Source of the DNA: Candidatus Poribacteria bacterium
GTDB taxonomy: Bacteria > Poribacteria > WGA-4E > WGA-3G
Assembly (NCBI GenBank): GCA_028824685.1
Contig: JAPPCZ010000109.1
Span: 80,406-144,405, forward strand
Direction: 5' to 3'
DNA: 64,000 nucleotides
A model generated the notes under the pieces. It was given only the letters and a program-made list of their open reading frames with translations. It did not search any database and was not told the origin of the DNA. The position numbers and the translations under genes were made by a program. The stretch's first letter is position 1. Every line of letters begins with the position of its first letter. Below are positions 40,751 through 50,609 of the stretch, piece by piece.

Positions 40751-40908
40751 TATCTCATAAATAGTTGGAGGGCTTTGAAAGCCCGATTTCAATATCCTGT
40801 AGGAGCGATCTCCGAATCGCGACGAAACCACTAATAGTCGGGAATCGGAGTTCCCTCCTACAAAGAGAAACAACTGATAATGAACTAACAAATCCTATTT
40901 ATGAGATA
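40751..40908. repeat. MITE-like element with 14-bp terminal inverted repeats
   Basis: TATCTCATAAATAG (40751-40764) and CTATTTATGAGATA (40895-40908), perfect inverted repeats, surrounding the 65-bp palindrome at 40798-40862. Confidence 0.75.
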
Positions 40909-40935
40909 CGCTCTAGTAACACCCATCAACTGATA

Positions 40936-40990
40936 ATTCTTAAAACTAAATAACCCTGCAGAATCATCAGGGTTATTTAGTTTTAAGAAT
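40936..40990. repeat. 23-bp perfect inverted repeat with 9-nt loop
   Basis: ATTCTTAAAACTAAATAACCCTG - CAGAATCAT - CAGGGTTATTTAGTTTTAAGAAT. Confidence 0.85.
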
Positions 40991-40992
40991 AT

Positions 40993-41066
40993 TGTAGGAG
41001 CGATCTCCGAATCGCGACCTTCAACTTATTGGGATTGCCTTGTCGGGAATCGGAGTTCCCTCCTAC
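40993..41066. repeat. GTAGGAGCGATCTCCGAATCGCGAC palindrome family copy
   Basis: TGTAGGAGCGATCTCCGAATCGCGAC ... GTCGGGAATCGGAGTTCCCTCCTACT. Confidence 0.85.
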
Positions 41067-41116
41067 TAAAATGAAAATCATGCTTGGGTAGAATACGGAA
41101 TCTGATCAACTTTGTT

Positions 41117-41947
41117 TCAGTTCCAACACCCTTCTGTATACGCTTCACGATCAAATAACTTCTGGCGATGCGGGGTGGCGTTTTCCATCCATTCCGCAGG
41201 GATTTCTTGGGTGTACCGATGGGGTGGTCCTGCCTCTTTGAAAATGTCTATAGCGAAGATACGATAAAGCTGCGGAGAATCCACAGGTTTCGCTTCTACA
41301 CCGTGGAAAATGCGTGCGTCAATGTAGACCATACTACCCGGGGGCAATTCAAGCCGTTTCTCTTCCAGTTTACGCCCAGCTTCTTCGTTGAAATCGCCAG
41401 CAAGCATTCGTTCTGGTGTTGCCTCTTGCGTCGGTGCGACTTTGTGGCTGCCCGGTATAACTTTAAGGTTTCGATCCCCACGTGTGAAACCGTTTGGATA
41501 ATAAAGAATTTGGATGTAGTAGTTATCGCGTTCCGCGAGGTTGATTGGGTTCTCGTGCTTCCAATGGTGATGGTCCTGATGGAATTGAATCGGTCCGATC
41601 CCGCGGGGTGCAATGTTGAGTGCGGAGTGACAGAAGTGATACGCATCACCAATGGTTGCCCGTATCAATGCCATAATAAAGGGATCGTCAATAAGTTTGT
41701 CGCTGTACTCACGCCGTTCATTCCAGGGACGAATGAAATAGGCGCGCTCCTGTTTTGACCCGTTTTTCAACGTCTCAATGTACTGACGTGTAGGTTCAAA
41801 ATGTTGGGTTATTTCCTCTATCAAGCCTTCTCTGCCATCATCGGTGAAAACATCTGGATAAGCGATATATCCATCGTTATGAAATGAATCAATGTCTTCC
41901 TGTGAGGGGCCTGATAAGCGAAAAAGTGAATCAAGTTTTTTTGTCAT
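41117..41947 (-). CDS. Phytanoyl-CoA dioxygenase family protein
   Basis: GPIQFHQDHHHWKHENP, LKVIPGSHKVAPT, MVYIDARIFHGVEAKP. ATG 41947 (GAGG upstream) preferred to GTG 41959. Confidence 0.9.
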   Translation of the reverse strand: MTKKLDSLFRLSGPSQEDIDSFHNDGYIAYPDVFTDDGREGLIEEITQHFEPTRQYIETLKNGSKQERAYFIRPWNERREYSDKLIDDPFIMALIRATIGDAYHFCHSALNIAPRGIGPIQFHQDHHHWKHENPINLAERDNYYIQILYYPNGFTRGDRNLKVIPGSHKVAPTQEATPERMLAGDFNEEAGRKLEEKRLELPPGSMVYIDARIFHGVEAKPVDSPQLYRIFAIDIFKEAGPPHRYTQEIPAEWMENATPHRQKLFDREAYTEGCWN

Positions 41948-41955
41948 AAGTTTCC

Positions 41956-43428
41956 TCACATTCTGCTGTGTCCTTCCTGTTTAAACCTCTCCAACAATGC
42001 CGTTAACCGTTCCACAATTTCTGGGCGAGTTGACCATAGGTCATCTGTTTCATACGGGTCGTCAAAAATATGATATAGCTGCCCTGGAGTCCCCGGCTCA
42101 GGACCACTACCACGAGGTGGAGGCCATCCACCTGAACCTTGTGTATCCAAAATTAATTTCCATTCTTTGTGCCGTATAGAAAAAACACCATTGCTGGAAT
42201 GATGCACGATTGCCTCGCGTAGCGCGTGTTCTGTTTCTTTACCTAATAGCGCGGGCAAGAAGTTACAACTATCCTGTCCAGCATCTTCCGGAACATCCGT
42301 TCCAACAATTGCCGCACACGTTTCCATGAGATCAGTCAGACACACCAATGTGTCGGTTTCAGTATTCGGTTTGATGACACCGGGCCATCTTGCGATCAAA
42401 GGTTCACGATGTCCGCCTTCCCAAATGTGTGCCTTATATCCGCGCCAATCTCCACAAGATTTATGGTCGTAGAGATGATACGGCATCGGACTATTGTCCC
42501 CCTGAATTCGGTCACCGGGCAACGCCCCGTTATCGCTCGTAACGAAAATCAAAGTCTCATCAGTTTTTCCTGTTCGGTCTAAAGCCTCCATCACTTCACC
42601 TACCATCCAATCTACTAACCAGACCAAATCACCACGGGGACCTGCGGCACTCTGTCCACGTGCAAATTCTGGTACGACTTCTTCAACACACGGTTCATGT
42701 GGGGCCGAGGGTGTTAAATAAAGAAAAAACGGTTCATCCGAATCGGCTTGTCCATCAATATATTCAACTGCTTTCTGCGCAATCATCGGGTCGGCATCTT
42801 TATGCTGCCAACTTGGGGCAGTCATCCCCGGTCGACCTGTAAAATCTGGCACACCACGGTACTCACTTGGGATTTCGACGAAAGCGTCATTTTCAATAAA
42901 ACCGTAAGGGGGTTGGCACGTTGGGCAACCTGCAGTACCATAAAAATAATCAAAACCAATATCAATTGGGCCGCCTGTCAATGGCGCGTGAAAATTAATT
43001 TGTTCTTCTAATTCACGTTTTGCATTCCCCCACGGTAGCGGCGCATCAAAATCGTAATCGTAGTCCGGTTTCGTTGAAAAACCGATCCCTAAGTGCCATT
43101 TGCCGACACATGCAGTATTGTAACCAGCATCTTTCAGCAAACTTGCTACTGTCAACCGTTCTGGTTCAATTAAAGGAGGTTCGTATCCGTAAAGCACACC
43201 ACGTTTTAGACGACTCCGCCAGCAATATCTACCTGTTAAAACCCCATATCGGGTTGGTGTGCAAACTGCAGATGGAGAATGTGCATCAGTAAAGCGAATG
43301 CCTTCCCGTGCAAGTTGATCCATATTTGGGGTGGGAATTTTTGAATCGGGATTATAGCAGCCGACATCACCGTAACCCATATCGTCTGCCATAATAAAAA
43401 TAATGTTCGGTAATTTTTGATTGTCCAT
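41956..43428 (-). CDS. Sulfatase (arylsulfatase family)
   Basis: PNIIFIMADDMGYGDVGCYNPDSKIPTPNMDQLAREG; catalytic motif HSPSAVCTPTRYGVLTGRY (C-x-P-x-R). Confidence 0.97.
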   Translation of the reverse strand: MDNQKLPNIIFIMADDMGYGDVGCYNPDSKIPTPNMDQLAREGIRFTDAHSPSAVCTPTRYGVLTGRYCWRSRLKRGVLYGYEPPLIEPERLTVASLLKDAGYNTACVGKWHLGIGFSTKPDYDYDFDAPLPWGNAKRELEEQINFHAPLTGGPIDIGFDYFYGTAGCPTCQPPYGFIENDAFVEIPSEYRGVPDFTGRPGMTAPSWQHKDADPMIAQKAVEYIDGQADSDEPFFLYLTPSAPHEPCVEEVVPEFARGQSAAGPRGDLVWLVDWMVGEVMEALDRTGKTDETLIFVTSDNGALPGDRIQGDNSPMPYHLYDHKSCGDWRGYKAHIWEGGHREPLIARWPGVIKPNTETDTLVCLTDLMETCAAIVGTDVPEDAGQDSCNFLPALLGKETEHALREAIVHHSSNGVFSIRHKEWKLILDTQGSGGWPPPRGSGPEPGTPGQLYHIFDDPYETDDLWSTRPEIVERLTALLERFKQEGHSRM

Positions 43429-43462
43429 ATTACACCAATAGAGAATTTTAGTTATAAACCGC

Positions 43463-44566
43463 CTATTGTAATTTCTCCTTTAATTCTGCAAGCTCTTTGT
43501 CAATTGATTCGTCTTCCGCATAATTTTCAAATTCACTATGCAATTTGACATCTTTGAATTCAATATCTACTTCGGAAGCTGCTTTTGCCAAAGCCGCAGC
43601 TTCACTTACGTTTTGCCCCATTTTCTTAAGCACCTCAAAAGCCTTATTATCTTGCAGTTCAGACAATGTTTGTTGCAGATGTTCCTGGGCATCAACATTT
43701 CTGTGTTTTGCAATTACAACTTCCCTTTCTCGCTGTGTCTGCTGTGTTTTTTGCTGGAGTGTGTCAAGAAGTGTTGTGAGGTGTTCTACTGTCTTTTTCT
43801 GTTCTTCCCACTGTTCTTTATATCGGTTTGCGATTTGTCTATATTCATTTCGTTGTGCAAGGTCTTCCCTTGCCAAATCTTCGCGTCCCGCCTTAAGTGA
43901 GATGACTGCACGTTCTTCACACTTTTCTGCTTGTGCTATTGCTCCATCGTGCGCATTTTGAAATTGTTTTTCTATTCCAATTGATGCGTCAACCTTCTGC
44001 TTTGCTTCTGAGAAACGGTTTGTAATTTCCAGGATTACATCCTCTAATATCTTGTCCAGATCGGTTTCTTTATCTTCTTTTTCATCTTCGGAGACAATTT
44101 CGATTTGAGGAGAGTCGAGTTTGATGACAACTGTTTTCGCAAGTTTATCACCCATTCGCTGTCTGCCTTTTCCTAAGGCGAAAAACCAGTCAACAGGTTG
44201 AAATAGGGCAGCAAAACGACGGACAAACGCATCTTTATAGTTGGCTTGTTCTCCATCCTTCAAACGGACTATTTTAAGAGATAATAATCTCTTTCCGAAT
44301 CCTCCTCCATCTTCACGCCCGTCCATAAAAAAATAACCGTACATCCACAATAAAATACTTAGGACAAAGAAGGTAGTTGTTGCGGGATCATCACCAAACA
44401 TCATATAGTCGTCAAAATCAGTGAAAATTACGGATTGTAAAAGTCCTATTAGCCATAATATAGTCTGGCAGAATCCCAAGAAACCGATGTCCAGCAAAAA
44501 CGCACCTAACCTTGCCCAACGAGATGCCAATTTAAACTTTTCTCCAGCTATCTTAACAATAGACAT
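43463..44566 (-). CDS. RDD-domain / PspA-IM30-like fusion protein, copy 1
   Basis: N-terminal RDD (RWARLGAFLLDIGFL..., GFGKRLLSLKIVRLKDGEQANYKDAFVRRFAAL); C-terminal ILEDVILEITNRFSEAKQKVDASIGIEKQ...AGREDLAREDLAQRNEY...LAELKEKLQ, collinear with PspA. Confidence 0.85.
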   Translation of the reverse strand: MSIVKIAGEKFKLASRWARLGAFLLDIGFLGFCQTILWLIGLLQSVIFTDFDDYMMFGDDPATTTFFVLSILLWMYGYFFMDGREDGGGFGKRLLSLKIVRLKDGEQANYKDAFVRRFAALFQPVDWFFALGKGRQRMGDKLAKTVVIKLDSPQIEIVSEDEKEDKETDLDKILEDVILEITNRFSEAKQKVDASIGIEKQFQNAHDGAIAQAEKCEERAVISLKAGREDLAREDLAQRNEYRQIANRYKEQWEEQKKTVEHLTTLLDTLQQKTQQTQREREVVIAKHRNVDAQEHLQQTLSELQDNKAFEVLKKMGQNVSEAAALAKAASEVDIEFKDVKLHSEFENYAEDESIDKELAELKEKLQ

Positions 44567-44749
44567 GATCCGTATTTCTCCATTTGATTAGAACTTTTCA
44601 TTCCCAACGAGAATGGTTAAATCTTGTTCTATCGTGAGGCACTCCATTTAAGGAAAAATTACATTTGAGGTAGGTGGTAGTTCTGTCTGATTTGAATCAA
44701 GATGTGGCTTCTTAATCTGAATATAGGTTGTAATTCAGAATTGTAACGT

Positions 44750-45811
44750 CTACTGTAATTTTGCTTTTAATTCTGCTAAATCGTTCTCAATAGATGCTTC
44801 TTCAGCATAACCAGCAAATTCTTTGTTTAACTTTGTATCCTTCATATCTATGTCTACTTCGGACGCTGCTTTTGCCAATGTGGCAGCTTCGCTTGCATTT
44901 TGTTCCATTTTATTTAGAATTTCGAACGCCGCGCCATCTTGCACCTCTGTCAATGTTTCTTGCAGGTGTTGGTGCGCATCAACATTTCTGTGTTGTGCGA
45001 TAACAATATCCCTTTTTCTTTCTGCTTCTTCAGTTTTCTGTTGCAATGTTTCAAGCAAGTCCGTAAGTCCCGCAACTACTTGTTTCTGTTCCTCCCATTG
45101 TGCCTTGTATCGATTGGCAAGTTGGCGGTATTCGTTGCGTTGAGTGAGGTCTTCTCGTGCCAAATCTTCACGTCCCGCTTGAATCGCTATAGCTGCACGC
45201 TCCTCACACCGTTCCGCTTGAACAATTGCCCCTTCATAAGCGTCCTGAAACTGCTTTTCTATCCCTATAGAAGCATCAACCTTCTGTCTCGCCTCGGACA
45301 GCCGGTTTGTCATTTCAACGATAGCATTTTCTAAGACCTTCTCCGGGTCTTCTGCTTCAACTACAACCTCTTCAGGATGTCGTTCGTAATTTACGACAAC
45401 AGTTTCCGCAAACTTATCCCCCATTCGTTGCCTTTTGCCACCGAGTGCAAAGAGAACATCAAACGGCTGGAAAAAACCTGTGACCCGACGAATGAAAGAA
45501 TCCTTGAAGGAACAAGGTTTTCCATCTTTCAACCGAATAACTTGTAATGACAGCGCCCTTTTGCCGAATCCTTGTCCATTTTTGAAGCCATCCATGAAAA
45601 GTAGCACGGCACTCCATACTACGAAATATAGCAACGGAAATAATGTGATAGGGAACATAAAAGAACGTTGAAACATGAATAGCAATCCAAAAAGAGTAGC
45701 TAAAATAGAAGAGGCAAAAGAAGTAACCATTAGATCCAAGATGAACGCGAGCGTCCGAGCAGCTCGGGACGCTAATTTGAATTTTTTCCCTGCTATCTCA
45801 AGTGGTTTCAT
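44750..45811 (-). CDS. RDD-domain / PspA-IM30-like fusion protein, copy 2
   Basis: Same architecture: RAARTLAFILDL...GFGKRALSLQVIRLKDGKPCSFKDSFIRRV; EDPEKVLENAIVEMTNRLSEARQKV...GREDLAREDLTQRNEYRQLANRYKAQWEEQ...LAELKAKLQ. Start placed at ATG 45811 (MKPLEIAGKKF). Confidence 0.85.
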   Translation of the reverse strand: MKPLEIAGKKFKLASRAARTLAFILDLMVTSFASSILATLFGLLFMFQRSFMFPITLFPLLYFVVWSAVLLFMDGFKNGQGFGKRALSLQVIRLKDGKPCSFKDSFIRRVTGFFQPFDVLFALGGKRQRMGDKFAETVVVNYERHPEEVVVEAEDPEKVLENAIVEMTNRLSEARQKVDASIGIEKQFQDAYEGAIVQAERCEERAAIAIQAGREDLAREDLTQRNEYRQLANRYKAQWEEQKQVVAGLTDLLETLQQKTEEAERKRDIVIAQHRNVDAHQHLQETLTEVQDGAAFEILNKMEQNASEAATLAKAASEVDIDMKDTKLNKEFAGYAEEASIENDLAELKAKLQ

Positions 45812-45964
45812 CGTGAGCATATTCCTTTTATTGAGAAAACCCGTGTATTCTTGAATGTATGTCAGCAACATTTCTCACATATAAGAATCTGGGTTTTCTC
45901 AATTATTCACTTACTAATTTATAATAGAGTCTTTCAAAGTTAAAAGGATAGCCAAATTGTGTGA

Positions 45965-47029
45965 TTACAACGTCGGCACTGTGACTGCTACTTCACGTCC
46001 ACCTGCTTCTGAAGAATCAATGACACCTTGGATAATCACGTTTGTGAGCATAATCTCATAAGGGTCAATAGGGGAAGGTTTCCCCTCTCTGACAGCATCA
46101 ATAAACGCGCTATCCTCCTCATGGAATACACTTACTGATTCAAATTCAGTGTAGGTTTCATCATGAATTTCACCGTCTTTGTCGCCATAAACACGCACAC
46201 CATCTTGTGGTCCGCGAACTTCACCGATGCCAATTCGTAAGCCCGCTTTTTTACCGAGAAAAATTGTGCCACCAAGCGAATCCATATTCATGCACCAACA
46301 TGTTTTAAACACTAAGCGAGCACCGTTGTCAAAAACAACCCACCCTACACCGAAATCTTCAACTTCTGTCTCTTTGAGCGCAGCATTCCATGTATTGTGT
46401 AGACTCAGATAATTTGAGGTAATACCAGAAACAGCAATAGGTTTGGGGTGTCCCATTAAATAGAGAGCGGTATCCAAGGCATAAACGCCGATGTCTGCAG
46501 ATGCCCCTAAACCGGCTGTCGCTTTACGGATAAAACTTCCACCGGGATTCCCACGGCGGCGATCAGCGACGGTTTCAGCGTAGTAGATTTCGCCAAGTGT
46601 GCCTGCGTCAACAATTTCTTTCGCCTTGATAACTTGTGGGGAATAACGCAGTTTGAGTCCTATCATCAAAATTTTATCGTTTTCTACTGAGGCACGCCAC
46701 ATAGCTGCTGCGCTGTCCAACGTTGCCTCCATCGGCTTTTCGCAGAAAACATGTTTGCCTGCGTTTAGTGCTGCAACGGTCGGTGCTGCATGCACACCTG
46801 TAGGAGTACACACATATACAGCCTCAATCTCATCCATTTTGAGCATTTCGTTATAATCAGTAAATGTGTTTTTTATTTCCCACTTTTCTTTCGCTCGTTC
46901 CAAATTTGCCTGAACGAGGTCAGCAGCTGCGATAATTTCTGTACCCTCAATCTCTGCAAGCGTTCTACAATGTGCCTGCGAGATTCCACCTGCCCCAATT
47001 AAACCTAATTTGACTGTTCTCATAGTCAT
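45965..47029 (-). CDS. Gfo/Idh/MocA family oxidoreductase
   Basis: VKLGLIGAGGISQAHCRTLAEIEGTEIIAAAD; NAGKHVFCEKPMEATLDSAAAM. Confidence 0.95.
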   Translation of the reverse strand: MTMRTVKLGLIGAGGISQAHCRTLAEIEGTEIIAAADLVQANLERAKEKWEIKNTFTDYNEMLKMDEIEAVYVCTPTGVHAAPTVAALNAGKHVFCEKPMEATLDSAAAMWRASVENDKILMIGLKLRYSPQVIKAKEIVDAGTLGEIYYAETVADRRRGNPGGSFIRKATAGLGASADIGVYALDTALYLMGHPKPIAVSGITSNYLSLHNTWNAALKETEVEDFGVGWVVFDNGARLVFKTCWCMNMDSLGGTIFLGKKAGLRIGIGEVRGPQDGVRVYGDKDGEIHDETYTEFESVSVFHEEDSAFIDAVREGKPSPIDPYEIMLTNVIIQGVIDSSEAGGREVAVTVPTL

Positions 47030-47160
47030 CTCCTCATCACAGATTTGTACTAAAGATTTTATCTTATTTTTCCGTTAGAAGTCAAGTGAATTTCTGCTTA
47101 AGCAGGATTATTTAGTTTTCAGTTTTCTGTTATTTTTCACATTTCAATATAACCTTCTGT

Positions 47161-47545
47161 AGGTCGGGTAGAACGAAGCGAAACCTATAGATGTCAATTT
47201 AGTAAACAAATCCCGTCCCACGCTGTAGGGCGGGGTCCCTGTGCCCCGCCATATTGATGTATCCAAACAACGGGCGGGTACCAAATCAAGAAATCAACGG
47301 TATGAACGCCATTAAGGCGTTCCCCGGGTATGAATGCCTGTTGGCATTCCCCGGAGACCCGCCCCTACAATCTGGGTAGGGTGTTGGTTTTGCAAAATTG
47401 CGGAAAACTCTGAACAAATCCTTAAATTGACACCCGCTGAATCATGTAGAATGCCAAAAAGCGCATTCTACCGAAGGCATTCATAGCGTTGATTTATGGG
47501 TAGAACGAAGCGAAACCCATAGGCGTCAACTTAAGAAAAATGTAT
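47161..47545. repeat. Mosaic intergenic repeat block
   Basis: GGGTAGAACGAAGCGAAACC(T/C)ATAG at both ends; internal GGCGGGGTCCCTGTGCCCCGCC, ACGGGCGGGT...ACCCGCCCCT, GAATGCCTGTTGGCATTC hairpins. Confidence 0.7.
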
Positions 47546-47738
47546 CAATTTTGTGTAAATTAGGCAGTTTGTGGGACTGAGGTGGAGGTGTATATATTGA
47601 AGAGTAATGCCCGGGCAAATATTGGTATCTAAACACAAAAGCCGCATAAGTCTTTGTACAAAAACTTACCCACGCGAAACTTGTGTTAGTAAGGACACTT
47701 CTTAGAAAATGGATGAATTAGTACACAAAGATGCTTGG

Positions 47739-49628
47739 CTATCTCTCTATCCCGCGGAGATGTAAAAATGAAGAACTAAAACGTGGGATTTTTTGAGATT
47801 CAGTTTCGTAAATGTGAGATAGCACTTTTTGGATACTTTGACGCGATTTCCTTGTACGATACATCTTTTTTATAAGTGCGTCTTGAACCACTTGAATGTC
47901 TTTTTCCGAATGTTTAGATTTTTGGGCTATTTCTGTCAGATGATAAAAAGCAGGAACATAATCATTTTGTAGTCGGATAGCCTGTTCTAATGCGTTTGTA
48001 GCCTTGTTAAATTGTTCGCTCTTACCAAGTATCCATCCCAACGTATCATGATATGAAGCAACATCTGGGTTAAGCCTTACCGCAGCGTAGGCAAGTGCTT
48101 CGGTAAGGAGATGTTTCTGCTGATAACCATCTGAGTAGAGCTGGGCAAGATTGTTGTAGGCTTCTGCCTCGTTAGGCGCAATTTTTATGGCGGTTTCATA
48201 CGCAAGTCGTGCTTTGTGAAGGTTACCTAAACGTCTATGTGCTGTTCCAAGTGTGTTGTAAATCCTATAATTAGACGAATCCCCCTTATCGCTATCATCT
48301 ATACTGGATGAATACGATGCTTCCGCAATAAATGGTTGATACGGTTTGGTTTTCCGTGCTTGCAGATAGAATTCATAAGCCTCCACTGACAAAGCGTATT
48401 GGTTTTCCTGAAAATGTGCAAATCCCAGATTCTTATATAAAACTGGGTCCATTGAATCAATTCCCCGAATAAGTTCATACATTTCAATTGCACTGCGGTA
48501 GTCCGACTGTTGTATGAAGAAACTTCCTGCATCTAAATAGTGTTGAGGGTTTTCCACGAAAGCAATTTCTGTACTGGGAAGGTACGGTGGGCGAGGATGC
48601 CGTTGCACTTGCGAATATACCAAAGCAATCGTTGCGGCTACTAGTAAAAATAACAAAGTGAGATATAGACGTGTCCGATAGACCCATCGCTTTGAAAGAT
48701 ACGCATTAGGTCGCAACATGATAGCGAAGACACTTGGCTTAAATTTCTCATCCTCTTGTTCATAAATCACAACGGAGGTATTTGGTACCAGTACCGGTAA
48801 AGCAATTGTAGATCCATGCCTTTTTGGCATTTCTACTCTCGGTACTGGATCCTTGGGAGGTACAGTATCATCTTCAATGTCAGTTGCGGAGGTTTGTGAA
48901 GACGCTGTGGAGTCTACTTCTTCAGATGCCGTTCCATTAGTCTGAGGCTCTTCATCAATTGTTAAATCGATTATTGGTGTTTCAATATCATCGGAAGGGA
49001 TGTTTTGTTCAGCAATAGGCTGGGATTCGGATGTATCTTCAATAATAATTAATTCATCGGAATTTGGTGGCGAATCATCAGGATATTCATCGACAGTAAC
49101 GTTTTCGCTGGTAGTTTCCTGACTCAACTCCGGTTGTTCCATTTCCAAAGAGGGCAAATCACTAAAATCTGGCGAATCCGTAGAAGCGATAACAGGATCG
49201 CTATTTTCCGATGTCGTTTCAACGGCATCAGTATCTGGATACCTGGCGGTGATTAGGTCAATACTTTTCTGGACTTCCCTGCGGGTTAACGGCGACACAT
49301 CTGTGCTTAAGAGCGATTCCAATGCAGGAAGTGCTGACACATCTCCAATATTCCCAATTGCCTCAATAAGTGTCCAACGGGTTAAATCACTCTCTTCATC
49401 TTTTAAAGCATCAACAAGCGCAGATGTCGCTTCTTGGAAATCGCATTTCTGTAACGCGCTCGCTGCTTCGCGTCGCACGCCAGGGGCAGTATCGGACAAC
49501 GCTTTCAACAAAATAGGTAAAGCTTTTGCTCCACCTAAATTGCCAATCTCTATTACCGCTGCTCTGCGAGTTGCAATCGGCTGCGATGTATCTGTTAAAT
49601 TCTGTGTGAGTTGTTCAAATGACGGCAT
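47739..49628 (-). CDS. HEAT-repeat / transmembrane / TPR protein
   Basis: N-terminal ALPILLKALSDTAPGVRREAASALQKCD HEAT repeats; Glu/Ser-rich linker; TM YLTLLFLLVAATIALVYS; C-terminal TPRs (NTLGTAHRRLGNLHKARLAYETAIKIAPNEAEAYNNLAQLY). Confidence 0.88.
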   Translation of the reverse strand: MPSFEQLTQNLTDTSQPIATRRAAVIEIGNLGGAKALPILLKALSDTAPGVRREAASALQKCDFQEATSALVDALKDEESDLTRWTLIEAIGNIGDVSALPALESLLSTDVSPLTRREVQKSIDLITARYPDTDAVETTSENSDPVIASTDSPDFSDLPSLEMEQPELSQETTSENVTVDEYPDDSPPNSDELIIIEDTSESQPIAEQNIPSDDIETPIIDLTIDEEPQTNGTASEEVDSTASSQTSATDIEDDTVPPKDPVPRVEMPKRHGSTIALPVLVPNTSVVIYEQEDEKFKPSVFAIMLRPNAYLSKRWVYRTRLYLTLLFLLVAATIALVYSQVQRHPRPPYLPSTEIAFVENPQHYLDAGSFFIQQSDYRSAIEMYELIRGIDSMDPVLYKNLGFAHFQENQYALSVEAYEFYLQARKTKPYQPFIAEASYSSSIDDSDKGDSSNYRIYNTLGTAHRRLGNLHKARLAYETAIKIAPNEAEAYNNLAQLYSDGYQQKHLLTEALAYAAVRLNPDVASYHDTLGWILGKSEQFNKATNALEQAIRLQNDYVPAFYHLTEIAQKSKHSEKDIQVVQDALIKKMYRTRKSRQSIQKVLSHIYETESQKIPRFSSSFLHLRGIER

Positions 49629-50200
49629 AATTCATTCACGAATAAAATCTTCGCGCGCCCGCTTCTTCAACCTAATGGATCAAGTGAGGACAGTTTTCAC
49701 GAGAATTTCAAATTTACATATCAAGCAGGTCACACTATACTGGATTTGTGTAAACCTTATCCCTAATAAAACGATTTTTAAGTGAAAAAGGTACACCTTT
49801 TTATTAACGCCATCTCTTTAGCTTTGTATGTAGGTTGGGTTTCACTTTGATTGTCAATTTAAGATATTTTACACACCCTGACACTCAGAGCCATTCAATT
49901 CTCCCATGATTTCTTCCTTACCAAAACTCACCATCCTCCGAGATGCGAAAAACAAAATACGCATTCAACCGCAATGCAAAAAACGCGTCAACCCAATTTT
50001 CTCAACAAACTTATTGTAAATATATTGGATATCTATTGTCCGGCAAGCAACAAAAACTTCTGACTATCACCTATAACAAGGGTATAATATCAGTGAGAAA
50101 AACGCGTTGTGCCAGTTAACATTTGGTATGTTTATATTTCACATGTTCATCTTGTTGGGGGTTGCATTCCGCAACTTTTCCAATACCTGCTGTCCTCAAG

Positions 50201-50302
50201 GTAGGAGGGAACTCCGATTCCCGACTGCAAACGTGTCGCGATTCGGAGATCGCTCCTACTGAAATGTCTCTTCTTGTAGGAGGGAACTCCGATTCCCGAT
50301 TA
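50201..50302. repeat. GTAGGAGGGAACTCCGATTCCCGAC palindrome copy plus adjacent half copy
   Basis: Full element 50201-50260 followed by a second left arm TGTAGGAGGGAACTCCGATTCCCGATT at about 50275-50302. Confidence 0.8.
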
Positions 50303-50609
50303 CATTCAAGAACCATCAATTAACACTTGGCTAAGTACTAATACAACCAGATCAAAAATCTTGAGCAAAACATATAGGTGAAAATGTTGAAATTACTTGA
50401 CAAAAAACGGCAGAGAATCCAACAAATCGGAAGCACACTGAAAACTAAGCATCTTGCTGAAAATTATACCAATTTCAACATAATTATTGAAAAATCGTCA
50501 AAGTCGGAAAGTCCGAAATTCAAAATTAATACCTTAACAAAAAAACACTTTCTAAACCCAGTCAGAGATTGAGTTTAAGGCAATTTTAAAAAAGTTACCA
50601 CGGTATGAA

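Noticed and set aside
50116-50323. ORFs 50116..50319 (-) and 50123..50323 (+), containing GGNSDSRL repeats
   Set aside because: Translations of the palindromic intergenic repeat; not protein-coding.
50378-50572. 64-aa plus-strand ORF (MKMLKLLDKKRQRIQQIG...)
   Set aside because: Lys/Asn-rich translation of AT-rich DNA with no clear RBS; may be chance.
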